9,965 nt of DNA from JAUWKC01 sp035529895 (GTDB taxonomy: Bacteria > Planctomycetota > Phycisphaerae > Sedimentisphaerales > Anaerobacaceae). The stretch spans positions 1 to 9,965 of the forward strand of contig DATKVV010000019.1 of the NCBI GenBank assembly GCA_035529895.1, in the 5' to 3' direction. The position numbers and the translations under genes were made by a program. Shown piece after piece: positions 6,764-9,965 of the stretch. Within the stretch, counting starts at the first letter, position 1. Every line of letters starts with the position of its first letter. Under the pieces are notes generated by a model. The model was not told where the DNA came from. It ran no database searches and was given only the letters and a program-made list of their open reading frames with translations.

Positions 6764-7327
6764 ATGGACGAGCTAATAACGCAAATGTTCCTAGCCGCCG
6801 TGAGGCACGATGGCGACGACGCCGGCTGGATGCAATTGCTGATTTTCGTCATCGTAGGGGTAGTTTATGCAGTAAGCGCGCTCCTGAAAGCAAAAGCTCG
6901 CAAGCTTGAGGGGGAAGGTGAGCAGGAGCCGGCGCACAAGCTGGCAGGTAAGGGATTTTACCGGAAGGGCGGTTTACAGCGGCAGGCAGCGAAGCAGGCC
7001 CGTCGGGGGGCCGAAACCCATTACGGTCGGCTTCACGAAGCCAGTCGAAAGCTTTTGCGTGTCCAAGCGGCTGTTCGGAAGACGCCCAGTGAGGAGAAAC
7101 CGATGATTGAAGTTCCTGCGATGGAACTGCCTAGAGGTGAACCTGCTAAACTGTCCCCCGCGGTCTCGGCGCCAGAGACAGCGGAAGAACCGGAGGCAGG
7201 GTATGCGGCCGAAATGCTGTTCGACTACGGAGAGCCTGACGAGCTCAAAAAGGCGATTCTGCATTATGAGATTCTTGGCAAACCTTTGGCTCTGCGTGGT
7301 CCGTCCGAGCAGATTATCGGACGTTAA
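6764..7327 (+). CDS. Small membrane protein of unknown function, floA-linked
   Basis: I do not recognise a named family. The 187-aa product starts MDELITQMFLAAV, has one membrane helix at about 22-42 (MQLLIFVIVGVVYAVSALL) and then a very basic stretch (43-108, many Lys/Arg) expected to lie in the cytoplasm. A Pro/Glu-rich low-complexity linker (109-150) follows, then the C-terminal motif LKKAILHYEILGKPLALRG (161-179). That last motif, roughly A-I-x-x-x-E-I-L-G-x-P-x-A-L-R, resembles the tails of small proteins I associate with floA clusters in Planctomycetota (memory, not a search). The ATG at 6764 lies 80 bp after floA behind a stem-loop, with no clear Shine-Dalgarno. GTG/TTG alternatives are no better. 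Co-transcription with floA is likely because no terminator intervenes. A role as FloA partner or membrane-protein tether is inference. Confidence 0.75.
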   Translation: MDELITQMFLAAVRHDGDDAGWMQLLIFVIVGVVYAVSALLKAKARKLEGEGEQEPAHKLAGKGFYRKGGLQRQAAKQARRGAETHYGRLHEASRKLLRVQAAVRKTPSEEKPMIEVPAMELPRGEPAKLSPAVSAPETAEEPEAGYAAEMLFDYGEPDELKKAILHYEILGKPLALRGPSEQIIGR

Positions 7328-7342
7328 CGTTAGCGCAGCGAT

Positions 7343-7385
7343 AGCCAGACCTTATCGGGGCAAGAGCGGGCAGTTGGCTTTTTTT
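7343..7385 (+). terminator. Weak candidate terminator of the floA operon
   Basis: AGCCA (7343-7347) pairs with TGGCT (7375-7379) around a 27-base G-rich loop, followed directly by seven T residues (7379-7385, the first T shared with the stem). The stem is short, but the position, 15 bp after the last gene of the operon, and the T-run fit a terminator. Confidence 0.4.
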
Positions 7386-7616
7386 CGCTCCGGGTCCGCG
7401 CATCAGCAATTGTAAAACAGCCGAGCGAAGGCACAACTTGTGACCAAGAGTTATAATTCGCTTTGCGCTGGGCGTCTTTTGTCTGACGATAGGAGGCGGT
7501 GCAACGGCACGACCGAGTTCGGCGTTTAAGGATGCGGTTGCAGTCGGGCACATGTGCGAGCTAAAGGACTCGCTCGCATCGCCGTTTTGAGCCAGAATCG
7601 GTTTTGAAGGGTGATA

Positions 7617-7638
7617 TTATCGACGTCTGCGTCGATAA
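7617..7638. repeat. Perfect 9-bp hairpin TTATCGACG/CGTCGATAA
   Basis: The arms 7617-7625 and 7630-7638 are perfectly complementary with a TCTG loop. No T-run follows on either strand, so it is not an obvious terminator. It may be a protein-binding site or part of a longer folded RNA. Confidence 0.45.
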
Positions 7639-7858
7639 CCGCAGGAGTCTGATGTGTCCGGTACCTGGAACTTTGGGGGACGACTCGCGTTTTTCTGCCA
7701 GAAAGGCGAGGCTGCATCCGATTCAATCGAAATGCGGCCGGTACTGGAAGACTGAGTGAGGCGGGGCAATTCACGCGTCCATTTGATAATGGGGTCAATT
7801 CAGCCGCCCTGCCAAGGTCTCATAATATATGTTATGTTTCACTCGGCATATCGGACTC

Positions 7859-7972
7859 AAAAAACCTAACCTTCCGGCCCGTCTTTACTTGTAAGCCGCC
7901 GATCCGAAAACGTCCGGATAACTCGGCTCTGCTTACCGGCCTAAGCCTATCGGACTTGATCCGGCTGCATTA
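7859..7972 (-). ncRNA. Candidate structured small RNA downstream of a strong promoter
   Basis: Reading leftward from the promoter at 8007-7979, the first 115 bases have no start codon with a ribosome binding site but fold well. A small hairpin (AGC..CGGA/TCCG..GCT, 7944-7966) is followed by a long stem-loop: GTAAGC (7891-7896) with GCTTAC (7931-7936), GCCG (7898-7901) with CGGC (7924-7927), and ATCCG (7902-7906) with CGGAT (7915-7919). A T6 run on the minus strand (7864-7859) could mark the 3' end, but it lacks a GC stem directly before it. The end is therefore uncertain and the transcript might run further left. I recognise no known RNA family. Confidence 0.35.
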
Positions 7973-7978
7973 GAAAAA

Positions 7979-8007
7979 ACTTTACCCCTGATTGCGTCGG
8001 CTGTCAA
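7979..8007 (-). promoter_or_regulatory. Minus-strand sigma70 promoter TTGACA-17-TAAAGT
   Basis: Perfect -35 TTGACA (8007-8002), 17-bp spacer, -10 TAAAGT (7984-7979; four of six consensus). Predicted start near 7972, pointing away from the 49-aa ORF into ORF-free folded sequence. Its two hexamers and spacing are identical to the promoter at 8514-8486. Confidence 0.55.
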
Positions 8008-8068
8008 CAGGTATTTTTGGGATTTTTTGAAAAATTTTTTGCGGCTTTGATTCTGTTGATTTTTTTGC

Positions 8069-8218
8069 TTACCAGTCTTGGCTTTCATCGACGGGGAAGA
8101 TCGCTATCCCAAAGCGATCCAGTAAATTATCATACGCCAGAAACGGCACGCAAAAGAGAAACAACAGATATCCGAAACACCTAAGAGGTAGGCTTACGAT
8201 TCGCTTGGATGTGGACAT
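8069..8218 (-). CDS. 49-aa hydrophobic peptide, unknown function
   Basis: The peptide MSTSKRIVSLPLRCFGYLLF... has a basic N terminus (Lys5, Arg6, Arg13), one membrane-spanning stretch at about 14-29 (CFGYLLFLFCVPFLAY) and an acidic tail ending VDESQDW. That layout fits a small inner-membrane peptide. I recognise no family. Support for a real gene: ATG at 8218 with AAGGA six bases upstream, and a good promoter (TTTACA-16-TACAAT) about 95 bases further upstream. The frame extends upstream past 8350, but that part translates through the leader hairpin and the terminator arm, so the shorter start is preferred. No gene lies close downstream. A toxin-like peptide, a small lysis or holin-like protein or a regulatory membrane peptide are all possible. 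The sequence does not choose among them. Confidence 0.55.
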   Translation of the reverse strand: MSTSKRIVSLPLRCFGYLLFLFCVPFLAYDNLLDRFGIAIFPVDESQDW

Positions 8219-8247
8219 ATATAATCCTTTCTTTTTTTTGCCGAAGG

Positions 8248-8304
8248 GCACGGCCCCGCTGCTCAGGTCGGTTCCCACCGGAGCCCTATCCCGCGGGGCC
8301 GTGC
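8248..8304 (-). promoter_or_regulatory. Long stem-loop at the 5' end of the 49-aa mRNA
   Basis: GCACGGCCCCGC (8248-8259) and GCGGGGCCGTGC (8293-8304) form a perfect 12-bp stem. Inside, GCTC (8261-8264) pairs with GAGC (8281-8284) and CGGT (8269-8272) with ACCG (8277-8280), leaving a 4-base bulge and, on the minus-strand RNA, a GGGA tetraloop of GNRA type. The predicted transcript start (about 8303) falls on the first base of the stem, and the stem ends about 22 bases before the Shine-Dalgarno. It could protect the 5' end, bind a ligand or protein, or be a processed RNA. No known riboswitch consensus was recognised. Confidence 0.6.
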
Positions 8305-8309
8305 TGCTG

Positions 8310-8337
8310 ATTGTAGCAACTGCCGATGGGCTGTAAA
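8310..8337 (-). promoter_or_regulatory. Promoter of the 49-aa ORF (TTTACA-16-TACAAT)
   Basis: -35 TTTACA (8337-8332, five of six) and -10 TACAAT (8315-8310, five of six) with a 16-bp spacer. Predicted start about 8303. It lies immediately downstream (in the minus-strand sense) of the bidirectional terminator at 8350-8387, so the 49-aa gene looks like its own transcription unit. Confidence 0.6.
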
Positions 8338-8349
8338 GCGAAAAATCCC

Positions 8350-8387
8350 AAAAAAAATCCAAGCCGCTTGCGGCTTGTGTTTTTTTT
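8350..8387. terminator. Bidirectional rho-independent terminator
   Basis: The stem CAAGCCGC-TT-GCGGCTTG (8360-8377) is a perfect 8-bp inverted repeat. On the plus strand it is followed by TG and eight T residues (8380-8387). On the minus strand it is followed by GA and eight T residues (complement of 8351-8358). Both strands therefore carry a proper terminator. On the minus strand it ends the candidate small RNA from 8479. Confidence 0.8.
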
Positions 8388-8479
8388 GATAAGAGGAAGC
8401 CGCCGCCCCGCGTAACGGGGCGGCTTCCGTTTTAGTGGGAATCAATAGGTTTTTTAACCTATTGATTCCCACCCCCCGC
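8351..8479 (-). ncRNA. Candidate ~130-nt small RNA made of three hairpins
   Basis: A complete minus-strand transcription unit without an ORF: promoter at 8514-8486, predicted start about 8479, terminator stem 8377-8360 plus T8. In order the RNA contains (1) a perfect 17-bp hairpin, arms 8472-8456 and 8451-8435, AAAA loop; (2) a GC-rich hairpin, arms 8428-8416 and 8410-8395, 13 bp with one 3-base bulge and a 5-base loop; (3) the terminator hairpin. The linkers are A-rich (CTAAAAC and a run of eight A residues) and look single-stranded. No Shine-Dalgarno plus start codon is apparent. It matches no RNA family I know. The arms have no second copy in the window, so any antisense target would lie elsewhere. 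Confidence 0.55.
8435..8472. repeat. Perfect 17-bp inverted repeat with 4-base loop
   Basis: GTGGGAATCAATAGGTT (8435-8451), TTTT (8452-8455), then the exact reverse complement (8456-8472). This is the longest perfect inverted repeat in the window. It is AT-richer than the hairpins next to it and has no T-run after it on either strand, so it is not a terminator. It forms the 5' hairpin of the candidate small RNA. Confidence 0.85.
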
Positions 8480-8485
8480 CCTGTG

Positions 8486-8514
8486 ACTTTACCGGCATTT
8501 TTCCCCCGTGTCAA
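8486..8514 (-). promoter_or_regulatory. Minus-strand sigma70 promoter TTGACA-17-TAAAGT
   Basis: Perfect -35 TTGACA (8514-8509), 17-bp spacer, -10 TAAAGT (8491-8486). It starts transcription at about 8479, seven bases before the 17-bp hairpin. Both hexamers and the spacing equal those of the promoter at 8007-7979, while the spacer sequences differ. Confidence 0.65.
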
Positions 8515-8542
8515 CAAAAAAGACGTGAACCTCCGGAGCGTG

Positions 8543-8566
8543 TAAACCGGCCCTCTGGCCTGTTTA
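8543..8566. repeat. Stem-loop after the 98-aa ORF
   Basis: TAAAC (8543-8547) pairs with GTTTA (8562-8566) and GGCC (8549-8552) with GGCC (8557-8560) around CTCT, with one C-T mismatch. On the plus strand a T-rich stretch follows (AATTTTTAATG). On the minus strand, where the gene lies, only TTTACACG follows. It could be an inefficient terminator for the small-gene operon. Confidence 0.4.
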
Positions 8567-8578
8567 ATTTTTAATGTA

Positions 8579-8875
8579 TTACCGTAGGTTCTCCGGTGAA
8601 GATGAGGATTGAAAACCGACTTGTGCAAGTTGTCCTGGCTCTTTGCCCTGTCGCTGCTCAGCACAGATCGGATCGATTCCTAATTGTGCTCGAGCGCAGA
8701 TCGGATCGATCCCTAATTTGACACAAATTTTGACTTGCTGCAATTCAAGTTTACGGAGTCGCTCCGAAATATCGTTAATGTCGGCTTTGATTTCACAGCC
8801 GCAATAACCTAAGAGGGCGATCAGTATGCCGATTGTGATCTTAAAGCAAGTGTCTTTGAAAGCGTCCCTGCTCAT
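8579..8875 (-). CDS. 98-aa one-pass membrane protein with tandem peptide repeat
   Basis: Start chosen at the ATG at 8875, seven bases after CAGGA. The open frame extends upstream to 9004 but would overlap the zinc-ribbon gene. The product has a hydrophobic helix at about 11-27 (FKITIGILIALLGYCGC), a charged heptad-like segment at 29-50 (EIKADINDISERLRKLELQQ) that could form a short coiled coil, then two adjacent 11-residue repeats, LGIDPICARAQ (54-64) and LGIDPICAEQR (65-75), and a Ser/Gln-rich tail. One-pass proteins with a coiled coil behind the helix are common in phage lysis and tail-assembly regions, but I recognise no family. It follows the zinc-ribbon gene by 13 bp, so they are probably co-transcribed. 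An inverted-octamer element overlaps its ribosome binding region. Confidence 0.6.
   Translation of the reverse strand: MSRDAFKDTCFKITIGILIALLGYCGCEIKADINDISERLRKLELQQVKICVKLGIDPICARAQLGIDPICAEQRQGKEPGQLAQVGFQSSSSPENLR
8661..8718. repeat. 33-bp tandem duplication inside the 98-aa gene
   Basis: The unit beginning GCACAGATCGGATCGATTCC (8661) recurs in phase at 8694. The segments 8664-8685 and 8697-8718 are identical at 21 of 22 bases, with a 33-bp period. The period is a multiple of three and yields the duplicated peptide LGIDPICA. Near-identity suggests a recent duplication by slippage. Confidence 0.85.
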
Positions 8876-8885
8876 AGAAAATCCT

Positions 8886-8950
8886 GCGTTACCGATGCTT
8901 TCTGCCTGGCAGGCGGTTCGAAGGACCTTCACGTCGTCGCTCGGTAACGT
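8886..8950 (-). promoter_or_regulatory. Inverted-octamer element before the 98-aa gene
   Basis: On the plus strand GCGTTACCGA (8886-8895) and TCGGTAACGT (8941-8950) are complementary at nine of ten positions, separated by 45 bases. On the minus-strand mRNA they would form a 9-bp stem whose 3' arm ends one base before the Shine-Dalgarno AGGA of the 98-aa gene and contains the stop codon (TAA) of the zinc-ribbon gene. The loop itself holds two small perfect hairpins (GAAGG-T-CCTTC and GCCTG-C-CAGGC). It overlaps coding sequence, so the match to the second copy (9089-9150) is not explained by coding alone. Confidence 0.6.
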
Positions 8951-9074
8951 ACTTTTTGAACGCCCGATAGTGGGCCTGCTTGCAAGCCTTGCAACAAAAA
9001 CCATCCCGAAAAATGTCTTTCTTGGGGTTATATTGCTTTGAACACCACCGGCAGTATCGTTCTCTCACCCACAT
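8889..9074 (-). CDS. 61-aa zinc-ribbon protein
   Basis: The product has Cys8-x2-Cys11, then Cys27-Cys28-x2-Cys31 and His35 (YCRWCSKQYNP ... GFCCKACKQAHYRAFKKY), followed by a basic tail. The layout CxxC, about 15 residues, FCxxxCKQAxYR is that of small zinc-binding proteins common in phages and mobile elements and in the fingers next to HNH or integrase domains. The family match is from memory. It probably binds one zinc and, given the basic tail, nucleic acid. ATG at 9074 has AAGGA nine bases upstream. The gene sits between an 80-aa ORF (80 bp away) and the 98-aa ORF (13 bp). The last 20 codons overlap the octamer element of the next gene. Confidence 0.65.
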   Translation of the reverse strand: MWVRERYCRWCSKQYNPKKDIFRDGFCCKACKQAHYRAFKKYVTERRREGPSNRLPGRKHR

Positions 9075-9088
9075 TTATGTTTTTCCTT

Positions 9089-9150
9089 GCGTTACCCATT
9101 TCCAGGGCAACTTTTGGACTCGATTTACGGCCGTAAAATATCGGTAACGC
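9089..9150 (-). promoter_or_regulatory. Inverted-octamer element before the zinc-ribbon gene
   Basis: GCGTTACC (9089-9096) and GGTAACGC (9143-9150) are perfectly complementary over 8 bp with a 46-base interval. In the minus-strand mRNA the 3' arm directly abuts the ribosome binding site (AAGGA) of the zinc-ribbon gene. The same arm sequences, similar spacing and same position relative to the start occur at 8886-8950. The interval carries a 14-bp palindrome (9124-9137). Confidence 0.6.
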
Positions 9151-9158
9151 TATTTTAC
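9124..9158. repeat. Two overlapping, mutually exclusive inverted repeats
   Basis: TTTACGGCCGTAAA (9124-9137) is a perfect 14-bp palindrome. GTAAAATA (9133-9140) and TATTTTAC (9151-9158) form a perfect 8-bp inverted repeat whose 10-base centre is exactly TCGGTAACGC, the distal octamer of the zinc-ribbon leader. The two share 9133-9137, so only one can form at a time. The second also includes the stop codon of the 80-aa ORF. Confidence 0.7.
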
Positions 9159-9397
9159 CAAAATTGCCCCTCATTTACAAGCTTTTCGATCGCCTCAAAC
9201 GGTATGCTCTGCGTTTGGCCTTTATAGGTAAGTTCAACCGTTCGGGCCTCTGCCTGAAATTTGACCCTCGCTTCCGAAAGCAAGGATTTCAGGATCGGCC
9301 CGAACGGCCCCGCAAAAAAACCACGCAAACCGGCGATATTATTCTGGTAGAGCTGACTCGGCTGGCGGTTCTCTGGCTGGTTCGTTTGTTGATCCAT
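9155..9397 (-). CDS. 80-aa protein of unknown function, overlaps lipoprotein gene
   Basis: Starts MDQQTNQPENRQPSQL with a polar Gln/Asn-rich N terminus. A glycine/phenylalanine stretch follows (GLRGFFAGPFGPILKSLL, about 23-40), then an alternating charged/hydrophobic segment (SEARVKFQAEARTVELTYKG) and a helix ending EKLVNEGQFW. No membrane helix, no signal peptide and no family that I recognise. The ATG at 9397 lies inside the 3' end of the lipoprotein gene in another frame (59-bp overlap), with only an AAGAG-like ribosome binding site, so translation is probably coupled to the gene before it. The long overlap is typical of compact phage-like operons. The overlap also means the frame could be partly a coding shadow. 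The region beyond the overlap (9155-9338) has no competing frame with better features. Confidence 0.5.
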   Translation of the reverse strand: MDQQTNQPENRQPSQLYQNNIAGLRGFFAGPFGPILKSLLSEARVKFQAEARTVELTYKGQTQSIPFEAIEKLVNEGQFW

Positions 9398-9800
9398 TTT
9401 TTAGCTCTTGAACGATCTCTTTGCCCTGTCGATAGACCTCATTGTCTTTCATCGCTTGGGCGATCAGAGGCTTGCAGTTTTCGCCGTCCGTTCCGGAGGC
9501 TTCGATGCCGTGCACTATTGATTTTGTTACCTTAGTCAAAACCGTCTTGGCCCGATATTGTTTCCACGCCGTTGCCAAGCCGATCGCCAAAGCCCCGCCA
9601 AGCCTGATCCATCCCTGCACGTCTGGAGGTACGAGAAGCTGGCCCATTGGTGAATTCAAAAAACCCTCGCCGTGTTCCGTCGTCTGTTGCGTGAAGTCTG
9701 CCGCCCTGTCAATCTGCTGCTTTTGCTCCTCGTCGCAGCCGGTGAAGATCGATAGCGTCAAGCAAACAACCAAAATCATCATAACTCTTTTTGGCTTCAT
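9339..9800 (-). CDS. Small lipoprotein with a second membrane segment
   Basis: This 153-aa product begins MKPKRVMMILVVCLTLSIFTGC, a lipoprotein signal peptide with lipobox FTGC and Cys22 as the expected lipidated residue, followed by DEEQKQQ. After a polar region comes LLVPPDVQGW (55-64), a second hydrophobic segment at about 64-79 (IRLGGALAIGLATAWK), then a Lys-rich part, a second half with KSIVHGIEASG and KEIVQELKN, and a Pro/Glu-rich tail. A lipobox plus a PP-x-VQGW-type helix recalls small envelope or lysis-region proteins of phages, but I cannot assign a family. ATG at 9800. GGGTAACGT directly precedes it and contains the only Shine-Dalgarno-like sequence (AAGGG). It is the best-supported gene of the right-hand cluster. 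Confidence 0.65.
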   Translation of the reverse strand: MKPKRVMMILVVCLTLSIFTGCDEEQKQQIDRAADFTQQTTEHGEGFLNSPMGQLLVPPDVQGWIRLGGALAIGLATAWKQYRAKTVLTKVTKSIVHGIEASGTDGENCKPLIAQAMKDNEVYRQGKEIVQELKNGSTNEPAREPPAESALPE

Positions 9801-9809
9801 ACGTTACCC
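9801..9809 (-). promoter_or_regulatory. Single octamer copy at the lipoprotein start
   Basis: ACGTTACCC on the plus strand (GGGTAACGT on the coding strand) touches the lipoprotein ATG and overlaps its Shine-Dalgarno AAGGG. It is the fifth copy of GGTAACGY in 930 bp, but no inverted partner was found 45-60 bp upstream. Confidence 0.45.
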
Positions 9810-9812
9810 TTT

Positions 9813-9923
9813 CTAAAAACGGCTCTTATTGCGTTCGACCCGCCAAAGCCCTGATTTGACGGTTTTTGAGTTTTCAAAAACGCTCCAGAATCGACTACAA
9901 TCAAAAAACTCTGCCTGACCCAT
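9813..9923 (-). CDS. Possible 36-aa ORF at the head of the small-gene cluster
   Basis: ATG at 9923 opens a frame of 36 codons (MGQAEFFDCSRFWSVFENSK..., basic C terminus NKSRF) ending 12 bp before the lipoprotein start. A run of eight G residues (9940-9933 on the minus strand) about ten bases upstream could act as a ribosome binding site. No motif is recognised. A perfect hairpin GTTTTTGA-GTTT-TCAAAAAC lies within it (9862-9881), which may mean the stretch is instead an untranslated leader of the lipoprotein gene. The tight spacing favours a gene. The short length and unusual ribosome binding site argue against one. Confidence 0.3.
   Translation of the reverse strand: MGQAEFFDCSRFWSVFENSKTVKSGLWRVERNKSRF
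9862..9881. repeat. Perfect 8-bp hairpin GTTTTTGA/TCAAAAAC
   Basis: Arms 9862-9869 and 9874-9881 with a 4-base loop, about 60-80 bp upstream of the lipoprotein gene and inside the possible 36-aa ORF. AT-rich without a following T-run, so more likely an operator-like or incidental repeat than a terminator. Confidence 0.4.
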
Positions 9924-9965
9924 ACCAAACTACCCCCCCCTACTGACTTTTGGCCTGACCTAAAA

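Larger units (their letters stand above)
7328..8068. other. 740-bp stretch without a convincing gene, several stem-loops
   Basis: No plus-strand frame of useful length exists here, and the minus-strand frames (for example about 7526-7798) look like random translations without a ribosome binding site. Visible structure: the weak terminator at 7343-7385, a TGCGAGC/GCTCGCA stem-loop (7555-7561 with 7572-7578), a perfect 9-bp hairpin TTATCGACG-TCTG-CGTCGATAA (7617-7638), the compound stem-loops at 7891-7966, a minus-strand promoter (7979-8007) and an A/T-rich tract (8010-8060). The strand change between 7327 and 8069 suggests this is the junction between the core operon and the small-gene region. 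Confidence 0.55.

Noticed and set aside
8248..8304. SRP (4.5S) RNA as identity of the bulged stem-loop
   Set aside because: It lacks the GGAA tetraloop and the conserved CAGG/AGCA internal loop of SRP domain IV; the bulge is one-sided.
7328..8580. RNase P RNA, tmRNA or 6S RNA in the folded ORF-free DNA
   Set aside because: No GAGGAAAGTCC-type core, no tRNA-like CCA end or tag frame, and no long central-bubble hairpin were found on either strand.
8886..9150. Integron attC sites as an explanation of the paired octamers
   Set aside because: The arms GCGTTACC/GGTAACGC do not fit the attC core consensus RYYYAAC/GTTRRRY, and no integrase is in view.
1..9965. CRISPR array or tRNA gene
   Set aside because: No regularly spaced direct repeats and no tRNA T-loop/acceptor pattern were seen. 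The only tandem repeat is the 33-bp duplication inside a gene.

Overview
The window (about 52% GC by eye) looks like a bacterial chromosome. A nfeD - nfeD-like - floA cluster followed by a small membrane protein ending in an EILGxPxALR-like motif is a layout I associate with Planctomycetota or relatives, possibly the class Phycisphaerae. That placement is inference; no rRNA or other marker gene is present.

Left part (1-1327). The window opens inside the 5' end of an IS66-like transposase gene on the minus strand. About 1.1 kb without a convincing gene follows. It holds short palindromes, one good rho-independent terminator (898-956) and a folded leader in front of a cold-shock protein gene (1328-1531, GTG start), which ends in a textbook terminator.

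Central part (1769-7327, plus strand). A plausible sigma70 promoter precedes a Na+/phosphate cotransporter with a PhoU-like tail. Then come a full-length NfeD (signal peptide, ClpP-like protease domain, membrane segments, OB fold), a short NfeD paralogue, the flotillin-like scaffold FloA and a one-pass membrane protein of unknown function. The last four probably form one operon acting at the cytoplasmic membrane: FloA builds membrane microdomains and NfeD proteins are its usual partners.

Right part (7328-9965, minus strand). This has a different character: tiny genes, small intergenic gaps and many perfect inverted repeats. It includes two promoters with the same core (TTGACA, 17 bp, TAAAGT), each reading into ORF-free, strongly folded sequence (candidate small RNAs). 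A third promoter starts an mRNA with a 12-bp-stem hairpin ahead of a 49-aa membrane peptide. A compact run of small ORFs follows: a 36-aa ORF, a lipoprotein, an overlapping 80-aa ORF, a 61-aa zinc-ribbon protein and a 98-aa one-pass membrane protein. The zinc-ribbon and 98-aa genes are each preceded by the same pair of inverted octamers (GCGTTACC / GGTAACGC), which would fold into a large stem-loop ending at the ribosome binding site. This resembles a prophage or integrated-element remnant, but no hallmark phage gene lies inside the window. The repeated octamer leaders and the promoter-hairpin units are the most unusual things here.
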